Shown: positions 56,212 through 64,000 of the stretch, in pieces
How positions within the stretch are numbered: the stretch's first letter is position 1
How the letters are laid out: every line of letters starts with the position of its first letter
Assembly (NCBI RefSeq): GCF_900770955.1
Contig: NZ_CAAGLX010000011.1
Coordinates: 62,001 to 126,000, forward strand
Length of the DNA stretch: 64,000 nt
Origin: an uncultured Phascolarctobacterium sp.
Lineage (GTDB): Bacteria; Bacillota; Negativicutes; Acidaminococcales; Acidaminococcaceae
Direction: 5' to 3'
Notes under the pieces: model-generated
What the model saw: the letters and a program-made list of their open reading frames with translations, nothing else
Database searches by the model: none
Told to the model about the DNA's origin: nothing
Program-made: the position numbers and the translations under genes

Positions 56212-58044
56212 ATGGCTTATGTAGCATTATACCGCCAGTGGCGGCCGCAGGACTTTGACGCTCTTGTGGGCCAGAAGGCTGTAAAAACAACCTTGAAAAA
56301 TGCTTTGGCAAGCGGAAAAATAGCCCACGCTTATTTGTTTTCCGGTCCTCGCGGCACTGGTAAGACCAGTATGGCGCGTATTCTGGCCAAGGCTTTGAAC
56401 TGCGAGCAGGGGCCTACTGCCGAGCCTTGCGGTCAATGCAGCAACTGTCAGCGCATTGTGCAGGGAACCTCTCTGGATGTAATTGAAATTGACGCTGCAT
56501 CCAACACCAGTGTAGATAATATTCGTGACCTGCGCGAGCAGGTTGCCTTCACGCCGGCGGAAAGCCGTTACAAGGTTTATATTATCGACGAGGTGCATAT
56601 GCTGTCCACAGGTGCCTTCAATGCTTTACTGAAAACCTTGGAGGAGCCGCCGGCACATGCCATATTTATTCTGGCGACGACGGACCCGCAGAAGGTGCCT
56701 GCGACAATTCAGTCGCGCTGTCAGCGCTTTGAATTCCGCAGGGTGACGGTAGATGAAATTGCGGAGCATCTGGCCATGGTAGCCACAGGCAGCGGTATTG
56801 AGGCCGATGCGGACGCGCTGCGCTTAATAGCGATTCAGGCTGAGGGCGGTATGCGTGATGCTCTGAGTCTGCTGGACCAGTGCGGTGTTATGGCCAAGCG
56901 TGTTACGGTGGCAACCGTGCGCGAGGTGCTGGGTATCGTAGGACGCGAAGCGTTGCACGAGCTGACCGGAGCCATAGGCCGCAGGCAGCTGCCTCAGGCT
57001 CTGGCTACGCTGAATTTGCTGCTGGAGCAGGGCAAGGATGTCAAGCAGGTGCTTACAGAGCTGATAGAGTATCTGCGTGCGCTGGTGCTTTATCTGGCAG
57101 TGCCTGATTACGAAGAAATCTATCTGACGGATACCAAAGAAGCGTTGGCGGAGCTGGCGCCGTTATTTGGGCGTGACCGCTTGCTGGCGGCAGAGGAAAG
57201 ACTGCACAGTGCTATTCAGGAGCTGCGCGGTTCAATGCGTCCGCGCATTACGGCAGAGCTGTGCCTGCTGGATTTGTGCCGGGTGGAGGGCAGCACGCTG
57301 GCTGCCTTGTCGGCAAGAGTGGAACAGCTGGAGCGTCAGCTGGCAGGCGGCGCAATGCCTGTATATCAGCAGGCTCAGCCTATAGCGGTTGCTGCCGGTA
57401 ATGCAACGGCAGTGCAGCAGCAAGCTGTACAGGAATATGCAGCGCCGGCAGCGCAGCAGCCGATTGCACAGCAAGCTCCGCCGCAAGAGCGTCCGCCGGC
57501 AGAGAAACCTGCTCCGACGGCAAGTAAGCCCACAGCTAAGGCTCAACCGCAGCCTGCTGCTGATACGCTGGCTGCAGCTGTTAGTGCTGCTCCTAAGCCT
57601 AAAAGCGCCAGAGTGCAGCAGACAGAGGAATATGCCGGTGATTTTGCCGCCGGTGAGGATTTCTGGAAGCAGGCTCTGGAGATAATGAAGGCTGAAAAGA
57701 AGAACTCGATGGTGTCCTGCGCTAAAAACGGCAGAGTCTTCAGCTTTGCCAATAACATTCTGCAGGTGGCCTTCAAGGCGCCCTTCCTTGCAGACAGAAT
57801 GAACAAGGATGACTATCGCGGTGCCTTTGAAGAGGTTCTGTTGCGTCTGGCAAGGCGCGAAATCAGGCTGGAGGCTGTGATTGAGGGCAAGGCTAAGCTG
57901 CCTCAAAAGCCTGTAAAGCAGCAGGAGGTGCAGCAATCGCCCGAAAGCGAAACGCAAAATCTGCAGGCAGCACAGCTGCCGGAAAACCTGCGCAAGGCCT
58001 TTAACGCCTTGGGTGGCAGTGTAACAGATATATCTGACCAATGA
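56212..58044 (+). CDS. dnaX: DNA polymerase III subunit gamma/tau
   Basis: The clamp-loader ATPase of the replisome. The 610-residue protein begins MAYVALYRQWRPQDFDALVGQ (in parts), with Walker A SGPRGTGKTSMAR (about residues 44-56), zinc-site cysteines in CEQGPTAEPCGQCSNC, Walker B VYIIDEVHML and the sensor LATTDPQKVP. Residues about 365-470 are a Gln/Ala/Pro-rich linker, followed by a tau-like C-terminal domain. The ATG at 56212 is chosen; a GTG lies one codon before. It heads the standard dnaX-ybaB-recR cluster. Confidence 0.96.
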   Translation: MAYVALYRQWRPQDFDALVGQKAVKTTLKNALASGKIAHAYLFSGPRGTGKTSMARILAKALNCEQGPTAEPCGQCSNCQRIVQGTSLDVIEIDAASNTSVDNIRDLREQVAFTPAESRYKVYIIDEVHMLSTGAFNALLKTLEEPPAHAIFILATTDPQKVPATIQSRCQRFEFRRVTVDEIAEHLAMVATGSGIEADADALRLIAIQAEGGMRDALSLLDQCGVMAKRVTVATVREVLGIVGREALHELTGAIGRRQLPQALATLNLLLEQGKDVKQVLTELIEYLRALVLYLAVPDYEEIYLTDTKEALAELAPLFGRDRLLAAEERLHSAIQELRGSMRPRITAELCLLDLCRVEGSTLAALSARVEQLERQLAGGAMPVYQQAQPIAVAAGNATAVQQQAVQEYAAPAAQQPIAQQAPPQERPPAEKPAPTASKPTAKAQPQPAADTLAAAVSAAPKPKSARVQQTEEYAGDFAAGEDFWKQALEIMKAEKKNSMVSCAKNGRVFSFANNILQVAFKAPFLADRMNKDDYRGAFEEVLLRLARREIRLEAVIEGKAKLPQKPVKQQEVQQSPESETQNLQAAQLPENLRKAFNALGGSVTDISDQ

Positions 58045-58130
58045 AACTAAATTGAGACTAGTATGTCTTGGCTTATGTTTCTGAGAATATATAATATCAA
58101 TATATGTAAATATCAAGGAGGAATTTAATT

Positions 58131-58457
58131 ATGTTTCCAGGTGGCATGGGTAATATGCAGGCAATGATGAAAAAGGTACAAAAAATGCAGTCTGATATGG
58201 CGAAAATGCAGGAGGATCTGAAAAGCCGTACTGTAGAAACGTCTGTTGGCGGCGGTGCTGTAACCGTTGTTGTCAGTGGTAAAAAAGAACTGAAATCCAT
58301 TAAAATCAATCCGACTGCTGTAGATCCTGAAGATGTAGAAATGCTGGAGGATATGATCCTGACAGCTGTCAATGACGCTATGAAGCAGATTGATGAGCTG
58401 ACCGAAAAAGAAATGGCTAAGGTTACCGGCGGCATGAAGCTGCCTGGCATGTTCTAA
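58131..58457 (+). CDS. ybaB: YbaB/EbfC-family nucleoid-associated protein
   Basis: A 108-residue DNA-binding protein of the YbaB family, with the Met-rich start FPGGMGNMQAMMKKVQKMQ, the central GGGAVTVVVSGKKELKSIKI and a C-terminal GMKLPGMF. It lies between dnaX and recR, its usual position, and AAGGAGG precedes the start. Four bases separate its stop from recR. It is thought to act in nucleoid structure or recombination. Confidence 0.95.
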   Translation: MFPGGMGNMQAMMKKVQKMQSDMAKMQEDLKSRTVETSVGGGAVTVVVSGKKELKSIKINPTAVDPEDVEMLEDMILTAVNDAMKQIDELTEKEMAKVTGGMKLPGMF

Positions 58458-58461
58458 GCTG

Positions 58462-59061
58462 ATGGCAAGAATGATCAGGCCGCTGGCTAATTTATACGAG
58501 CAGCTCAGGCGTTTACCGGGCATTGGTTCGAAAACAGCTATGCGACTGGCCTATCATGTGATTGACATGCCTGCGGAGGATGTGAAGCAGCTGGCGGCGG
58601 CTCTGAGCGGCGCCAAGGAGCAAATTCACTATTGCAGCCGCTGCTTTAATCTTACTGACAGCGATGTATGCGAGATTTGCCGCGACAGCTCGCGCGATAG
58701 CTTTACTATCTGCGTAGTAGAGCAGCCGCAGGATATTGCGGCGATGGAGCGCAGTCATGGCTATCACGGACTGTATCATGTGTTGCATGGTGTGCTATCA
58801 CCGCTTGACGGCATCGGTCCGGAAAAGCTGCGCATCAGGGAGCTGCTTTTACGCTTGCAGCAGGAATCAGTCAGTGAAATTATTATTGCAACTAACTCGG
58901 ATGTAGAGGGGGAGGCGACTGCTACCTATCTGGCACAGTTGCTGAAGCCTGTAGGAATAACCGTCAGCCGTATTGCTCATGGCCTGCCGATGGGCGGCGA
59001 TTTGGAATATGCTGACGAAATAACCTTGTCTAAGGCGCTGGAAAACAGGCGCAAGATGTAG
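58462..59061 (+). CDS. recR: Recombination mediator RecR
   Basis: RecR works with RecO and RecF in loading RecA at gaps. The 199-residue protein has the helix-hairpin-helix LRRLPGIGSKTAMRLAYH, the zinc finger with cysteines in HYCSRCFNLTDSDVCEICRD (in parts), the Toprim domain with CVVEQPQDIAAME and ATNSDVEGEATATYLA, and the C-terminal GLPMGGDLEYADEITL. It follows ybaB closely, without its own strong ribosome site. Confidence 0.96.
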   Translation: MARMIRPLANLYEQLRRLPGIGSKTAMRLAYHVIDMPAEDVKQLAAALSGAKEQIHYCSRCFNLTDSDVCEICRDSSRDSFTICVVEQPQDIAAMERSHGYHGLYHVLHGVLSPLDGIGPEKLRIRELLLRLQQESVSEIIIATNSDVEGEATATYLAQLLKPVGITVSRIAHGLPMGGDLEYADEITLSKALENRRKM

Positions 59062-59083
59062 AAAGGACTGGCGTTATTTATTT

Positions 59084-59356
59084 ATGGAACTTAATGCTAT
59101 TTTGACACCGCTTGGTGCCTTCGGACCGATGATAGGCGGCGTGCTGCTGCTTTTACTGGTAGTAAAGTTGCTGTCGATGCCGTTTAAGCTGGTGTGGAAT
59201 GGTCTTTGCGGCGCTTTGCTGCTGTGGTTCATCAATCTGGTAGGCTCGATGGCGGGCTTTGCCATGAAGATTACTGTTATCAAAGCTTTGATTGCCGGCT
59301 TCTTTGGTGTTCCCGGTGCTCTTGCGATAGTACTGTATGAGCTTTTAGTTAAATAA
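59084..59356 (+). CDS. BofA-family membrane protein
   Basis: A 90-residue protein with three hydrophobic segments and the BofA pattern: LLLLLVVKLLSMPFK, LWFINLVGSMAGFAM and the C-terminal IKALIAGFFGVPGALAIV. In Bacillus BofA inhibits processing of pro-sigma-K during sporulation. Here it follows recR, as it does in many Firmicutes including non-sporulating ones, so its role may be different. GAAAGGACTGG lies upstream. It ends at a terminator. Confidence 0.8.
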   Translation: MELNAILTPLGAFGPMIGGVLLLLLVVKLLSMPFKLVWNGLCGALLLWFINLVGSMAGFAMKITVIKALIAGFFGVPGALAIVLYELLVK

Positions 59357-59370
59357 GATAATTTGCTTTT

Positions 59371-59401
59371 GCCCCTGCGCACCTGTGCGGGGGTATTTTT
59401 A
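59371..59401 (+). terminator. Terminator of the dnaX cluster
   Basis: CCCCTGCGCA and TGCGGGGG (one bulged T) form a stem followed by TATTTTTA. Confidence 0.8.
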
Positions 59402-59446
59402 TGTGTGTAGATAGCAGACTTAGTACATTTTACGGAGAGTCTCGTA

Positions 59447-59513
59447 AATAATATTGTATACACGGCAATAATACTGTATACAATCGGACTTTTCTCTGAT
59501 AAGTTGTTATAAT
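59447..59513 (+). promoter_or_regulatory. Twin GTATAC sites and promoter of the dicarboxylate symporter
   Basis: AATAATATTGTATACA (59447-59462) and AATAATACTGTATACA (59467-59482) are direct repeats 20 bases apart, each with a TGTATACA palindrome. The -10 box TATAAT is at 59508-59513; its -35 place is poor. Two sites on the same face upstream of a weak -35 fit an activator, perhaps GntR-like. The regulator is not in the window. Confidence 0.55.
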
Positions 59514-59556
59514 TAGCTTAACAGTTTTTTTACTTAATTATCTGGGGGTTGTAAAA

Positions 59557-60774
59557 ATGAATTTATCTACAAAAATTTTAATCGGCCTTGCGCTTGGTAT
59601 TATTGCAGGCCTGGAGCTGGGTGCTGAAGGTGCCGGCTTCGCTAAGACCTGGATTGGTCCTTTGGGAACAATTTTCATGAACATGATCAAAATGGTTATC
59701 GTACCGCTGGTATTCTCCAGCCTGGTAATTGGTGTTACCAGCCTTGGTGATATCAAAAAGGTAGGCCGTATCGGTGTTAAAACCGTAGCCTTCTATCTGG
59801 TAACCACCGCTTTTGCTATCGTTATCGGTTTGGCAATCGGTACCATTATGCAGCCTGGTGTTGGCCTGCATATGGCTGCTGATACTGCTAAGGTTGCTGC
59901 AAAGGCTGCGCCGCCTATTTCCAAGGTTATCATTGACATTTTCCCGACTAATCCGCTGGAAGCTATGGTTAAAGCTAACATGCTGCAAATCATCGTTTTC
60001 TCTCTCTTCGTTGGCGCTGGTATTACCGTTGTCGGTGAAAAGGCTAACGCTCTGAAGCACACCATTGATGGTCTGGCTGAAGTTTCCTACAAAATTGTAG
60101 GCATGATTATGGCTGTTGCTCCGATTGGTGTTTTTGGCTTGATTACTCCGGTAGTTGCAGCTAACGGTCCTTCCGTGCTGTTGCCGCTGCTGAAGGTTGT
60201 TATTGCTGTATATCTTGCTTGCCTCCTGCATGCAGTTCTCGTTTATGGCTCTATGATTAAATTTCTCGCAGGCATGAGCTTTGTAAAATTCATTAAGGGT
60301 ATCGCTCCTGCATCCCTGATGGCTTTCAGCTCCTGCTCCTCCGGCGGTACTCTGCCGCTGACCATGAGCTGTGCTCAAAAAATGGGCGCTTCCAAAGAGG
60401 TTTCCAGCTTCGTTCTGCCGTTGGGCGCAACCATCAACATGGATGGTACTGCTGCTTACCAGGGCGTATGCGCACTGTTCATTGCTCAACTGTACGGCAT
60501 TGACCTCACTGCTTCCCAATACATGACTATTATCGTTACCGGTACTTTGGCTTCCATTGGTACTGCAGGTGTTCCGGGTGCAGGCTTCATCATGTTGACC
60601 ATGATTCTGACCAGCCTTGGTCTGCCGCTGGAAGGCTCTGCTCTTATTGCAGGTATCGACCGTATCCTGGATATGCCGCGTACCTCTGTTAATATCACCG
60701 GCGATGCTGCTGTAACTCTGCTGGTTGACAAGAGCGAGAGAAAAGCTGCTGAAGCTGAAGCTCCTCTGTACTAA
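59557..60774 (+). CDS. Sodium:dicarboxylate/glutamate symporter (DAACS family)
   Basis: A 405-residue protein of the GltP/GltT/DctA fold with eight helices and two re-entrant loops. Family signatures are visible: MAFSSCSSGGTLPLTMSCAQ (first re-entrant serine-rich loop), GATINMDGTAAYQGVCALFIAQ (in parts), TGTLASIGTAGVPGAGFIML and the final helix with DRILDMPRTSVNITGDA. It imports glutamate, aspartate or C4-dicarboxylates with Na+ or H+. Codon bias is high, as in the mad genes. It is a single gene between two terminators. Confidence 0.94.
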   Translation: MNLSTKILIGLALGIIAGLELGAEGAGFAKTWIGPLGTIFMNMIKMVIVPLVFSSLVIGVTSLGDIKKVGRIGVKTVAFYLVTTAFAIVIGLAIGTIMQPGVGLHMAADTAKVAAKAAPPISKVIIDIFPTNPLEAMVKANMLQIIVFSLFVGAGITVVGEKANALKHTIDGLAEVSYKIVGMIMAVAPIGVFGLITPVVAANGPSVLLPLLKVVIAVYLACLLHAVLVYGSMIKFLAGMSFVKFIKGIAPASLMAFSSCSSGGTLPLTMSCAQKMGASKEVSSFVLPLGATINMDGTAAYQGVCALFIAQLYGIDLTASQYMTIIVTGTLASIGTAGVPGAGFIMLTMILTSLGLPLEGSALIAGIDRILDMPRTSVNITGDAAVTLLVDKSERKAAEAEAPLY

Positions 60775-60794
60775 TTAAAATCTGTCTTTCCCTT

Positions 60795-60830
60795 GGCGTC
60801 AGCTGCATTAGCGGCTGGCGCTTTCCTTTT
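60795..60830 (+). terminator. Terminator after the symporter gene
   Basis: GGCGTCAGC and GCGGCTGGCGC pair with G-U contacts, followed by TTTCCTTTTA. The T-run is interrupted. Confidence 0.6.
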
Positions 60831-60987
60831 ATGCGGAAATAGAGTGTTTTAAATGTGGTTTTTCAAGGATTGTTACCTGGATTTTACAGCTTAGTTACAT
60901 TTGCTGGCAGGAAAAAACTTTTGCTGCGCAGAAATTTATAAATGCTATTTAATTTTGCAGGCAAAGGTGTTAAAATAAGGTGTTATT

Positions 60988-61653
60988 ATGAATGAGATGG
61001 AAAAGTTACAGTATGTATTGTTTGAACGACTGCATCGCCGTGCTCCCGGTATTGATAAGCTGGACCGCTTGTGGGATGCTGCCGTACTGCTGCCCTTAGT
61101 GCGTACTCCTGAAGGCATCAGCGTGCTGTTTGAGGAAAGGGCGCATACGCTGCGCAGTCAGCCGGGCGAGGTGTGCTTCCCGGGAGGCAAGTACGAATGT
61201 GCGGATAATAGCTTCCGCAACACAGCGGTGCGCGAAACCTGCGAGGAGCTTGGCCTGAAGCCGGAGAATATCACTATCTGCGGTGAGCTGGACTGCCTGG
61301 TGACACACAACGGACCGATTATCCATCCCTTTGTCGGACTGATTGATGATATCAGCAAGATTACGTACAGCAAAAGCGAGGTAGAACGCGTCTTTACCGT
61401 GCCGCTGAAGGTGCTTTTGGAACAAAAGCCAAGGCGTGGCTCCGTACAGCTGGCAGACCATCCGGGTGATGACTTCCCGTTTGACCTGGTGCCGCAGCGC
61501 AAGCGTGGCTGGCGCATGAACAAGTCCTATTATGTGTATTTTTACCTGTATGAGGATAAGGTTATCTGGGGTCTGACAGCACGCATGCTGTATGCTTTCC
61601 TGTACCGTAGCCGCAAGGAGCTGACGGAATATCTGGCAGAAGAAATTGATTGA
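60988..61653 (+). CDS. NUDIX hydrolase (CoA pyrophosphatase-like)
   Basis: A 221-residue NUDIX protein. The box GGKYECADNSFRNTAVRETCEELGL (read in parts, about residues 68-92) has the RExxEE core as RETCEELG. A preceding FEERAHTLRSQPGEVCFPGG matches the CoA pyrophosphatase (NudL/YeaB) extension. The likely reaction is cleavage of CoA or related dinucleotides to phosphopantetheine and adenosine 3',5'-bisphosphate. No strong ribosome site is seen (AAGGTGTT). The LCP gene follows after 14 bases. Confidence 0.85.
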   Translation: MNEMEKLQYVLFERLHRRAPGIDKLDRLWDAAVLLPLVRTPEGISVLFEERAHTLRSQPGEVCFPGGKYECADNSFRNTAVRETCEELGLKPENITICGELDCLVTHNGPIIHPFVGLIDDISKITYSKSEVERVFTVPLKVLLEQKPRRGSVQLADHPGDDFPFDLVPQRKRGWRMNKSYYVYFYLYEDKVIWGLTARMLYAFLYRSRKELTEYLAEEID

Positions 61654-61667
61654 GAGGTTAAATAAGG

Positions 61668-63035
61668 ATGAAAAGCATTCTCCAGACAAAAATTTTAATG
61701 ATTGTAACAGCTATCTGTGTAGTAGGCTATATTGCCTTTGGTTATTTATTTCCGGAAAAGGGCTTGGATAATCTTGCGCCGACAGACAGGCTGAACCTGA
61801 AAAAGAATATCGTTGTTCTGGGTGTTGACGAACGCTCAGATGACGTAGGCCGCAGTGATACGCTTTTTGTAGTCATGTTCGACAGCAGTAATAAAAGTGC
61901 TTCCTTGCTTTCTGTACCGCGTGATACACGTGTGCGTATTGACGGTCACGGCTGGGATAAGATTAACCATGCCTATGCTTACGGCGGACGTGAGCTGACA
62001 CAGAAAACAGTAGAAGAGCTGCTGGGTATCAAAATCAACAATTACGTAATGGTTGATTTTAAAGGCTTTACCGGTCTTGTTGATGCTATCGGAGGTATTG
62101 ACATCGATGTTGAAAAGGATATGTATTACCATGATACATGGGACGGGTTTACCGTTGATCTGAAAAAGGGCCGTCAGCATCTTGACGGCAAAACAGCAAT
62201 CCAATATGTACGCTTCCGTGATGAAGAGGGCGATATCGGCCGTATCCGCCGCCAACAGCATTTCCTGATGGCAGTTTATGATAAAATTACTTCTGCCGAT
62301 ATGCTGCTGCATATCCCAGGTCTGGCTAAGCAACTGACCTCTATGGTAAAAACTGATATGCCTCTTAGTGATATGATAGATTTAGGCAGAGCGCTGCATT
62401 CTATGGTTAAGGAAAAGGGTTTGTCTATGGCGATGGTTCCGGGTACACCGAAGTATATCGACGGTATCAGCTATTGGCTGCCGGATATTACCGACCTGCG
62501 TGAGCTGATGGTCAAGATGCAGGGGGCAACCATGACGGAGCACTATAAATCTGCTGCCGAACTGATGGAGAAGGAATACAACAACGCTGTTGAAAAGGCA
62601 GAAAGTGGCGATGACAGCGAGGAAAATAAGGAAGCTGTCAAAGAGGAGAAAGAGCTTAAGGCTAAAAAGGAAGAAAAAGCTAAGGAAGAAGAGGCTAAGC
62701 AGTCCGGTAAATCCAAGAACGCAGGCAAAGACAAAAAATCTGCCGCTTCTCAGGAAGATTCCTCCGACAGCCGCGGAGTTGTGCGTCTTGTCAACTGCAG
62801 CGGCAGCAAAACTGCAGGTGCGGAGGCTGCTGCACGCTTGCGCAATGCCGGCTTTGAGGTTATCAGCGGCGGCAGTGGTGATATGATTGCCAATACAGTT
62901 GTTATTTCTACGACTAATAATGGCGCTGTTGTCAATCGTCTTTCCAATGTACCCTTTGCGCACCAGATGCGCATCAGCCGTGACGGTGCTGCTGACTGCG
63001 ATGGTGTGATTATGCTGGGCTCTGATTTCAAGTAA
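61668..63035 (+). CDS. LytR-CpsA-Psr (LCP) family protein with LytR C-terminal domain
   Basis: LCP enzymes transfer undecaprenyl-linked glycopolymers to peptidoglycan. The 455-residue protein has one N-terminal membrane helix (about residues 7-26) and an LCP domain (45-250) with VLGVDERSDDVGRSDTLFV, LLSVPRDTRVRIDGHGWDKINHAYAYGG (in parts), the DFKGF and DAIGGIDIDV strands and RFRDEEGDIGRIRRQQ, which hold the phosphate-binding Arg and Asp residues. A Lys/Glu-rich linker (about 305-360) follows, and a C-terminal LytR_C domain begins at VVRLVNCSGSK. In a Gram-negative-type Firmicute its polymer is not known. Confidence 0.92.
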   Translation: MKSILQTKILMIVTAICVVGYIAFGYLFPEKGLDNLAPTDRLNLKKNIVVLGVDERSDDVGRSDTLFVVMFDSSNKSASLLSVPRDTRVRIDGHGWDKINHAYAYGGRELTQKTVEELLGIKINNYVMVDFKGFTGLVDAIGGIDIDVEKDMYYHDTWDGFTVDLKKGRQHLDGKTAIQYVRFRDEEGDIGRIRRQQHFLMAVYDKITSADMLLHIPGLAKQLTSMVKTDMPLSDMIDLGRALHSMVKEKGLSMAMVPGTPKYIDGISYWLPDITDLRELMVKMQGATMTEHYKSAAELMEKEYNNAVEKAESGDDSEENKEAVKEEKELKAKKEEKAKEEEAKQSGKSKNAGKDKKSAASQEDSSDSRGVVRLVNCSGSKTAGAEAAARLRNAGFEVISGGSGDMIANTVVISTTNNGAVVNRLSNVPFAHQMRISRDGAADCDGVIMLGSDFK

Positions 63036-63058
63036 GCTGAGATAAGCAATAATAAGAA

Positions 63059-63105
63059 TGTCCGTGAATCTGAAGATTTTCTGATGCTCGCGGACAGTCT
63101 TTTTC
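63059..63105 (+). terminator. Terminator after the LCP gene
   Basis: TGTCCGTGA and TCGCGGACA (one G-U pair) form a stem followed by GTCTTTTT. Confidence 0.8.
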
Positions 63106-63136
63106 CAATTAACGTAAAAAAATTTACAAAAAACTC

Positions 63137-63165
63137 TTGCATTTTGTATACAAAGATGTTATACT
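63137..63165 (+). promoter_or_regulatory. Strong promoter of a short transcription unit
   Basis: TTGCAT at 63137-63142 and TATACT at 63160-63165 with a 17-base spacer and an A-rich upstream element (TTTACAAAAAACTC) very similar to that of the tRNA-Ser promoter at 54048. Confidence 0.75.
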
Positions 63166-63171
63166 AAGAAC

Positions 63172-63220
63172 ATCAAAACAGCCCCTCATTTGGCCCTTCT
63201 TCGTAAGGGCTTTTTTTTTT
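63172..63220 (+). ncRNA. Putative ~50-base small RNA ending at a terminator
   Basis: Between the promoter above and a terminator (GCCCTT at 63193-63198 pairing with AAGGGC at 63205-63210, then ten T) lie only about 50 bases with no open frame. It is either a tiny RNA or the attenuated leader of the degV gene, which starts 170 bases later. The 63221-63389 stretch is A/T-rich and contains nothing else I can support. Confidence 0.5.
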
Positions 63221-63389
63221 GCCATTTTTAGAAATTTATTAGAAATTTAGTAGTTAATTTTGGAAATATTGTCAGTTAGCCATAGTCAATGTAGCAATAG
63301 TTTTCAGAATATGGTACAATATAATATAATATGGGAGAAGAACGGATATAACTTATATAGAGAATATTCATAACTAACAGGAGGCTTAT

Positions 63390-64000
63390 ATGCACGATGA
63401 AATACATGTTGTCGTAGATAGTATTTCGGCAGCAGACGAAACAGCTTTGAAGGATGATCCCCGTTGCCATATCCTGAGGTTGATTATCCGTCATGGAGAT
63501 TTAGAATGGCATGACGGTGACCGTTCCCTGGCAGAATTATTTGGTATGGTAGAAACAACAGGTAAGCTGCCGGTTACTTCACAGCCGCCTATCGGTGTCG
63601 TAGTGGAGCTTTTTACCAAGCTTGCTCAGGAAGGCAAAAAGGTTATTATGCTGACAGTAGACAGCGTACTAAGCGGTACCTATCAGACCGCCTGCGTTGC
63701 TGCGCGTCAGGTAATGGATGATATAAAGGGTGCGGATATCCGTGTAATCGACAGCAAGACTGCTGCCTGCCCTATCAGCGGTATTGCGATGGAAGTGTTG
63801 AAGCATACAGCTGAAGGTATGGATATTGACGAGGCCGAAAAAATGGCGCGTGAGATGGTTGCGCGTACAGAAACATTTTTTAGTGTAAATACATTAGACT
63901 ATTTGCAAAAGGGTGGACGCATTGGCGCAGTTGGCGCTTTGATAGGAAGTATTTTTGGTATTCGCCCTATTGTGCACTTAGATAAAGAGGGCAAACTGGA
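63390..64000 (+). CDS. DegV-family fatty-acid-binding protein, N-terminal part
   Basis: The gene runs off the window; 203 residues are visible. DegV/FakB proteins bind a fatty acid and present it to the FakA kinase. Present are the first strand VVVDSISA, TSQPPIGVVVELFTKL (a variant of the TSQPSP motif), the segment VIMLTVDSVLSGTYQTAC holding the conserved SGTYQ, RVIDSKTA and VNTLDYLQKGGRIG, followed by FGIRPIVHLDKEGKL. GGAGGC precedes the ATG. Confidence 0.9.
   Translation, partial: MHDEIHVVVDSISAADETALKDDPRCHILRLIIRHGDLEWHDGDRSLAELFGMVETTGKLPVTSQPPIGVVVELFTKLAQEGKKVIMLTVDSVLSGTYQTACVAARQVMDDIKGADIRVIDSKTAACPISGIAMEVLKHTAEGMDIDEAEKMAREMVARTETFFSVNTLDYLQKGGRIGAVGALIGSIFGIRPIVHLDKEGKL

Overview
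The window reads as chromosome of an anaerobic, Gram-negative-type Firmicute, most likely a member of the Negativicutes (Acidaminococcaceae-like). The reasons are a sodium-coupled biotin decarboxylase, several sodium-dependent carboxylate or amino acid symporters, a BofA-family protein, Firmicute-type strong promoters (TTGACA-17-TATAAT style) and dense operons with AGGAGG-type ribosome sites. No phage, insertion sequence or CRISPR array is visible. The genus is an inference.

Layout. 1-2.7 kb: end of an M20 peptidase, a YfcC-type transporter and a frameshifted TauE/SafE-type permease. 3-6 kb: pyridoxal phosphate synthesis (pdxS, pdxT) facing a MocR/PdxR-type regulator tail to tail. 6-11.4 kb: a cytoplasmic 5'-nucleotidase-like enzyme, a second M20 peptidase, an unusual winged-helix regulator and a patatin-like phospholipase.

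11.6-25 kb is the centre of interest: a complete Na+-translocating malonate decarboxylase locus. Gene order is a 42-residue membrane peptide, madB, birA, a HutP-family RNA-binding protein, madA, madE, madC, madD, madH, mdcG-type transferase, two tandem biotin carriers (madF), madL, madM, mdcB/citG-type synthase, an AEC transporter and a thioesterase. MadLM (perhaps also the AEC protein) would import malonate. MadA puts it on the acyl carrier MadE, MadCD move its carboxyl group to biotin on MadF, and MadB decarboxylates carboxybiotin while exporting Na+. MdcB, MdcG, MadH and BirA make and attach the prosthetic groups. The locus carries layered RNA-level control: a strong promoter, a leader terminator with a competing pairing partner, a cobalamin riboswitch with its own terminator and, directly after the HutP-type gene, a third terminator inside a larger RNA structure in front of madA. 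This combination is the best candidate in the window for an undescribed regulatory system.

25-36 kb: gluQ, a DUF697-like protein, trmB, ftsW and a PASTA-bearing class B penicillin-binding protein, one-carbon genes fhs and folD, a VanZ-like protein and bioB with a candidate operator. 35.6-36.5 kb is an accessory gap with inverted repeat tracts, a probable small structured RNA and a truncated antitoxin-like gene. 36.5-41.6 kb: a hybrid histidine kinase with a separate HPt protein, crcB, an EamA exporter and a TtcA-like tRNA thiolase. 41.8-47.7 kb: a PcrA/UvrD helicase, ligA and a sodium:alanine symporter. 48-54 kb: three tandem GlcD/LctD-type flavin dehydrogenases, an XRE regulator and a tandem universal stress protein. 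54-59.4 kb: tRNA-Ser(GGA), SRP RNA, a sulfite/nitrite reductase-like protein and the dnaX-ybaB-recR-bofA cluster. 59.5-64 kb: a dicarboxylate symporter with twin operator-like repeats, a NUDIX hydrolase, an LCP protein, a short promoter-terminator transcription unit and the start of a DegV protein.
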